The translations under genes and the position numbers were made by a program. From CALSMU01 sp965230225 (GTDB lineage: Bacteria > Bacteroidota > Bacteroidia > Flavobacteriales_D > Parvicellaceae), in assembly GCA_965230225.1 (NCBI GenBank), contig CBDDKM010000006.1, positions 62,001 to 126,000 on the forward strand: a DNA stretch of 64,000 nt, in the 5' to 3' direction. Under the pieces are notes generated by a model. That model searched no databases. It was not told the DNA's origin and saw nothing but the letters and a program-made list of their open reading frames with translations. Shown here piece by piece: positions 62,201 to 64,000 of this stretch (its first letter is position 1; the number at the start of each line of letters is the position of its first letter).

Positions 62201-63256
62201 TATAATGGTAATATTCAATACATGACCACTGCATTAAGTGCATTGAACAGTGAGCCATTAAGAGTTCAGGGAACTACATTTAAATATGATCAATTGCATC
62301 GATTTAAAGAGAGTCATGTATTTATCTCCAGTGCTATTACCAATAACAACTCAATGTTTGGAGCCATGCGTCAAAACGCAAGTACTTCTATAAATGGAAA
62401 TGCTTTGGGAGATTTCGAAGTTCATGTTGATTTTGATCCTAATGGAAACATTACAGATTTAGAGAGAAGAGCTTACACATCTCCTGATAACAATAACGAC
62501 AACCTGATGGATGATTTCCATTACAACTATTTGACTGAAGAGAACAAGTTGGAAACAGTTAATGAAGTTGCCAATGAAGTATTAGACTATGGAGATATTC
62601 TTGGTTCAGAGATCAATGGAAATGCCTTTGCATATCATGATGATGGATCATTAAAATCAGATACTTCAGAAATGATTGGGTTTATTGATTGGTATCCTGA
62701 TGGAAAAGTAAAACAAATTTATCGTCTACCTGGATCAACTAAACCGGATACCTATTTTGAATATAGTTTTACGGGTAATAGATGCCTGAAAGTAGAGAAA
62801 ACAAAGGATGGTAGTGGTAATTTATTACCAAGTACTGAATGGAAGTATACCTGGTATGGTATGGACGGAAACGAACAAAGTTTAGCAGTTTATAACAGAA
62901 ATGAATCTCAAACAGATTTAATTGTAAACGAAAGGTTCATTAATGGAAGTAATCGTTTAGGACTTGACCAAAACGTGGTTACTGTAAATACACCTGTTAC
63001 GAAATATAAAGAGCGTGTACTTGGACTGAAAAACTTTGAGTTGTCTGACCACCGTGGAAATGTGTACAATGTAATTACGGATAGAAAACTAGTAGTGGAA
63101 GATCCGAATAATGGAGCTTTGTTTTATAAGCCTCAGGTAAACAGCGCAGTTCATTATTACCCTTATGGGATGACTATTCCTATGGATTGTAACAATGGAA
63201 CGTTGCAGGAAACACAGCAACAATACAACACAATTCTGGAAGAAACATTTGAATAA
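56204..63256 (+). CDS. RHS-repeat protein with Cys-rich insertion, middle part of a split RHS system
   Basis: The 2350-residue protein has a signal peptide (about 22-38, RLTWLFLLLLISNAGRA). A beta domain and a DUF6443-like start of RHS follow (about 337-560; VVQYMDGTGKLRQSISKMNS, YTRVITRDANGQVNVAITDS). A Cys-rich insertion spans about 620-1580, with some 45 cysteines often in CxxC pairs. Classical YD repeats span about 1590-2330 (QFNSMNQPVVTSTPDGEDS, YDYLGRVSETAE, YLYDADNRLKEVYTSKDG). The chain ends shortly after LSDHRGNVYNVITD and YYPYGM, the motifs that normally precede the core. It stops before the core itself, which is on the next gene. Confidence 0.8.
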   Translation: MLKKMKSLKLNTKLQWRAANRLTWLFLLLLISNAGRAAKDEVHNVNTATNLLQDLSVESQQYSTVNNNSLWSNQFRIKQINNEITFGIDESYLLLDASYAYKIQFDLSWEELQGNVLVSQSLSSVELDINYDPSVSYKDRAVYTFENGMKVDITNVKLFKKNSGIWVSTTVDRENLFLKSSVETEYFNAFDRFYQPGSSSSDISMVISGSEIQVNWLSIDGAEEYELEWTWVHNYTGDINGGVPDFYYPEDVNYNFNESATRVRLSHNSYKIPVIYRNGFLLVRYRGIGIGGINLDRPIEGTWCNVPESGTVAQCPVNCMVETVPVDGHDFNYSAELGIVEEGTKGVVVQYMDGTGKLRQSISKMNSQREVLAKSTVYDYYGRPAIETMGSPVQQASLNYIPGLNRDVNGGVYDKDDFHQDVLMFGSCGMIPAQAMSESLSQGASRYYSDQNNNKEGAEAYLPDGDGYTFMHTYYANDPTSRVKRVGGVGPDHQLTEGGHYTETLYEPVEGNETYYLFGSDAAPTINYTRVITRDANGQVNVAITDSYGRTVAKYLEGPAPAGLEPIEGNTGMSATAADLMPYTSDSPNLLEAGILQVQKKVVVIDPAVEYQFNYDFTAEVFNDCLPLDVCFDCVYEVEFSITPIDGQFTVNCAPEDENGVEYPAPYSWTRYVGAVTQFDTDCEQPLVFSNENPGDESFVIKFPKFGEYYVTKTLKVAQEPMEYYWQQYVENSDCITPFSDYLNIELQNIDFSTCDEYTPCLQTFIETYGTWDIYSQATGETDEQVYLDLREEYVINCENAPICEQLYPILIGDVSPGGQYASLDPTDEYSVFNESNSLGFSWRDIVQYGTSTPVDIVTSSGDVYPVNDPLVTINDFLSNWDQQWAEQLLVAHPEYITYTFCTTYPDVFSYINDFKLTDNWNDALNNGYLDPAGGSTYACLASAPTTPVVIQDPLIGLMSTASTWSAWVYMYYVPAGAPNPYSYQNQANNLLNTCSGGIDLYQLAAFMADDTPFGQSTCDNDAHWINFRDLYLGRRAMILQVMMELWACENGGPHVRCIDYANSYCSSTYGPPNPYEEKIKRFTMFDQFMPEAYLESVDNGAPANPGPTVSNGFCESQCTSLSESWMDALSECANDMPGNGGAPWESGQSFYDQLEGDLVAVCQSGCSYDWPMASQYGSSSSFETVISGYLPGGLETVGCNHFLITTPAAIPNQTLVHTLNQCGCDQLLSVSSEEEFEIEYGFLPLDFCDERAECANAIGANIANTYPLGSLTWDQSQIDIIEEYLTPNNYECAGEGCITCEELADALNDLDNEFHVTNVAAYPALFTNFVNEMYGTSFTYASLIGFLEDCDNYNTGLITGGFTAEANDLVQVLNGLAVGGLLNNQTHTPGSLLSYFSASFTVAPEFGSQNVCDPFPTSDYNYVPVWNGSGFYFDINHNDCRFCIDPSQGTITVAISQMGSFATAQEAVEATQSFGAPYTTTGGSNFNFLVDAIAINDQGEEVILKYSISIKCFGALINPDELTLCENEGFVFDDHTDCMETLVLNATEQALDIYEEYLETERDEFMASYISTCVGVDEEYNYEYESNRYHYTLFYFDRADNLVMTIPPKGVNPLTDTQVDDIVNNGLEIYPSHSYKTRYQFNSMNQPVVTSTPDGEDSRIWYDHISRPVVSQNARQEDFETGLLGGNPNSGVNVPTYNYTQYDYLGRVSETAEIMQPTAMTDAISKSPNALRTWIDPAIPTGLAKHQIVRTHYSEPFSVAAETEFGGDGYGDIRNRIAAVEKHEGWFQPGPGGFDFTDPDYVNHFSYDVHGNAKTFLQQTEDLAQYDREFIRTDYEYDLLNGLTNEVHFQEGEIDQISHKYLYDADNRLKEVYTSKDGVIWDRDASYHYRLDGLLARTELGEMKVQGSDLAYTLHGWIKSMNAGVLDATKDMGKDGMLNGTGTPEYHSAYPNMHDEFAQDAFNFTLSYYANDYKAIDNTKPWNLEIAGSAFESDLNPLYNGNIQYMTTALSALNSEPLRVQGTTFKYDQLHRFKESHVFISSAITNNNSMFGAMRQNASTSINGNALGDFEVHVDFDPNGNITDLERRAYTSPDNNNDNLMDDFHYNYLTEENKLETVNEVANEVLDYGDILGSEINGNAFAYHDDGSLKSDTSEMIGFIDWYPDGKVKQIYRLPGSTKPDTYFEYSFTGNRCLKVEKTKDGSGNLLPSTEWKYTWYGMDGNEQSLAVYNRNESQTDLIVNERFINGSNRLGLDQNVVTVNTPVTKYKERVLGLKNFELSDHRGNVYNVITDRKLVVEDPNNGALFYKPQVNSAVHYYPYGMTIPMDCNNGTLQETQQQYNTILEETFE

Positions 63257-63267
63257 GCTCAACTAAT

Positions 63268-64000
63268 ATGAAAGTTGTCGTAACACAAATATTGATATTA
63301 CTGGCCATCAGTGTGGGAGCTCAGCTACCCACTGATTGGAGCCAGTCAACTTCTACCACTGCTAATGTGGTTAGTGGAGACTTAAAAGTAACCAGTAACA
63401 CCGTGGGAAGTGTACAACGAAATAATGTTGGAGTAAATCCTTTAACAAGTTACAAAGTTACCATTACCGTTTCTGCGGATCCTGGTATTACTAATCTAAG
63501 TTTAACTGCTAACCAATCTGCAGTACTTGGTCAGGAAGTTATTGCTTCTCCAAGTTCTACACCTCAAGAAGTAGTATTGGTTACTTCTACGGAGGTAACA
63601 CCCTCCAATATGATGGTAGAAATCAGTGGGGAATTCAATACTTCCAGTACGCTTCATTTTTACATCCACGATTTTAAAGTGGAAGAATTACAAGAAGTTT
63701 TATTAGCAGCCAATTGCGAACCATACAGTACCGGAGGATATCGATATGGGTTTCAGGGGCAGGAGAGAGACGATGAGATGAAAGGAGAAGGCAATGCTTA
63801 TAACTACAAGTTTAGAATGCACGATCCAAGACTGGGAAGGTTCTTTGCGTTGGATCCTTTGGCTCCAATGTATCCACATAACAGTCCTTATGCATTTAGT
63901 GAGAATAAGCTTATTGACGGAATAGAATTGGAGGGGTTAGAAAATGAAAATACAACCAAGTCATATAAGGGTGCCTGGCCTGGTTATTTTGATAAAGCAG
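63268..64000 (+). CDS. RHS core protein with its own signal peptide (partial, C-terminus beyond window)
   Basis: It starts at the ATG at 63268, 11 nt after the preceding stop, with a clear signal peptide (MKVVVTQILILLAISVGAQ). A CBM-like beta-sandwich follows (about 20-150; SYKVTITVSADPGITNLSLT). The RHS-associated core begins near residue 157: YRYGFQGQERDDEMKGEGNA, then FRMHDPRLGRFFALDPL and NSPYAFSENKLIDGIELEG. In most RHS proteins this core follows the YYPYGM motif in the same chain. The frame is still open at the window end, so the variable C-terminal (toxin) region is not visible. Confidence 0.85.
   Translation, partial: MKVVVTQILILLAISVGAQLPTDWSQSTSTTANVVSGDLKVTSNTVGSVQRNNVGVNPLTSYKVTITVSADPGITNLSLTANQSAVLGQEVIASPSSTPQEVVLVTSTEVTPSNMMVEISGEFNTSSTLHFYIHDFKVEELQEVLLAANCEPYSTGGYRYGFQGQERDDEMKGEGNAYNYKFRMHDPRLGRFFALDPLAPMYPHNSPYAFSENKLIDGIELEGLENENTTKSYKGAWPGYFDKA

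Noticed and set aside
63240..63280. Simple frameshift joining the last two RHS genes
   Set aside because: The downstream gene has its own ATG, a complete signal peptide and a CBM-like domain in the new frame. A sequencing error cannot create these, though an older gene fission is still possible.

Overview
The window looks like a chromosomal piece of an AT-rich member of the Bacteroidota, most likely the Flavobacteriales and plausibly a marine Cryomorphaceae/Crocinitomicaceae-type lineage. The supporting evidence is a PorP/SprF-like protein, a SprB repeat with a type IX secretion (T9SS)-like C-terminal tail, an OMP_b-brl/TonB-type receptor, BlaI plus M56-TonB genes, -7 boxes of the TAnnTTTG type, and few Shine-Dalgarno sequences. 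No tRNA, rRNA, CRISPR array, transposase or integrase was seen.

Layout. 1-10.3 kb holds cell-envelope genes: a partial secreted protein, a large subtilisin-family (S8) protease, a MuiA/DUF4139 protein with a PorP/SprF-like protein, a regulatory-domain protein with a lipoprotein, and an outer-membrane receptor. 10.3-18.3 kb holds a low-complexity repeat tract, recQ, a tightly packed YciI/PhnB/AHSA1 operon, a SIMPL-domain protein, and a divergent BlaI/M56-TonB pair whose promoter carries a very regular double operator. 18.4-21.9 kb is icmF, the fused isobutyryl-CoA mutase. 21.9-32.1 kb holds three paralogous TPR-transmembrane-SpoIIE phosphatases. Between them lie lipoproteins, two small STAS/SpoIIAA-like paralogues, an inward-rectifier-type K+ channel and a GNAT acetyltransferase; together they suggest a sensory partner-switching locus. 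32.1-35.8 kb is a minus-strand outer-membrane operon (DUF547-barrel fusion, lipoprotein, small Omp85). 35.8-46 kb holds glycan genes (two paralogous processive GT2 enzymes, a DPM-like GT2, a polytopic GT-C-like enzyme, a GH113-like hydrolase) with an FAD oxidoreductase/polyferredoxin pair in the middle. 46-48 kb holds small housekeeping-type genes and a LysR regulator.

48.4-64 kb is the accessory-looking part. A T9SS-type secreted protein is followed by three consecutive very large RHS/YD-repeat genes. The RHS chain is divided between separate polypeptides, and the last break falls exactly between the YYPYGM motif and the YRYGFQGQ core motif. The last gene runs off the window, so its polymorphic C-terminus is not visible. 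Two copies of a 31-nt element with T-N11-A geometry lie between the LysR gene and this module.

Strongest second-look items: the three-way split RHS locus with its LysR-box-like repeats; the three-phosphatase/two-STAS cluster; the BlaI promoter-operator; a 95-nt nested inverted repeat at 17.8 kb; an S8 protease with a prodomain resembling those of S53 peptidases; and the DUF547-barrel fusion operon. All family assignments were made by reading motifs; no database search was run.
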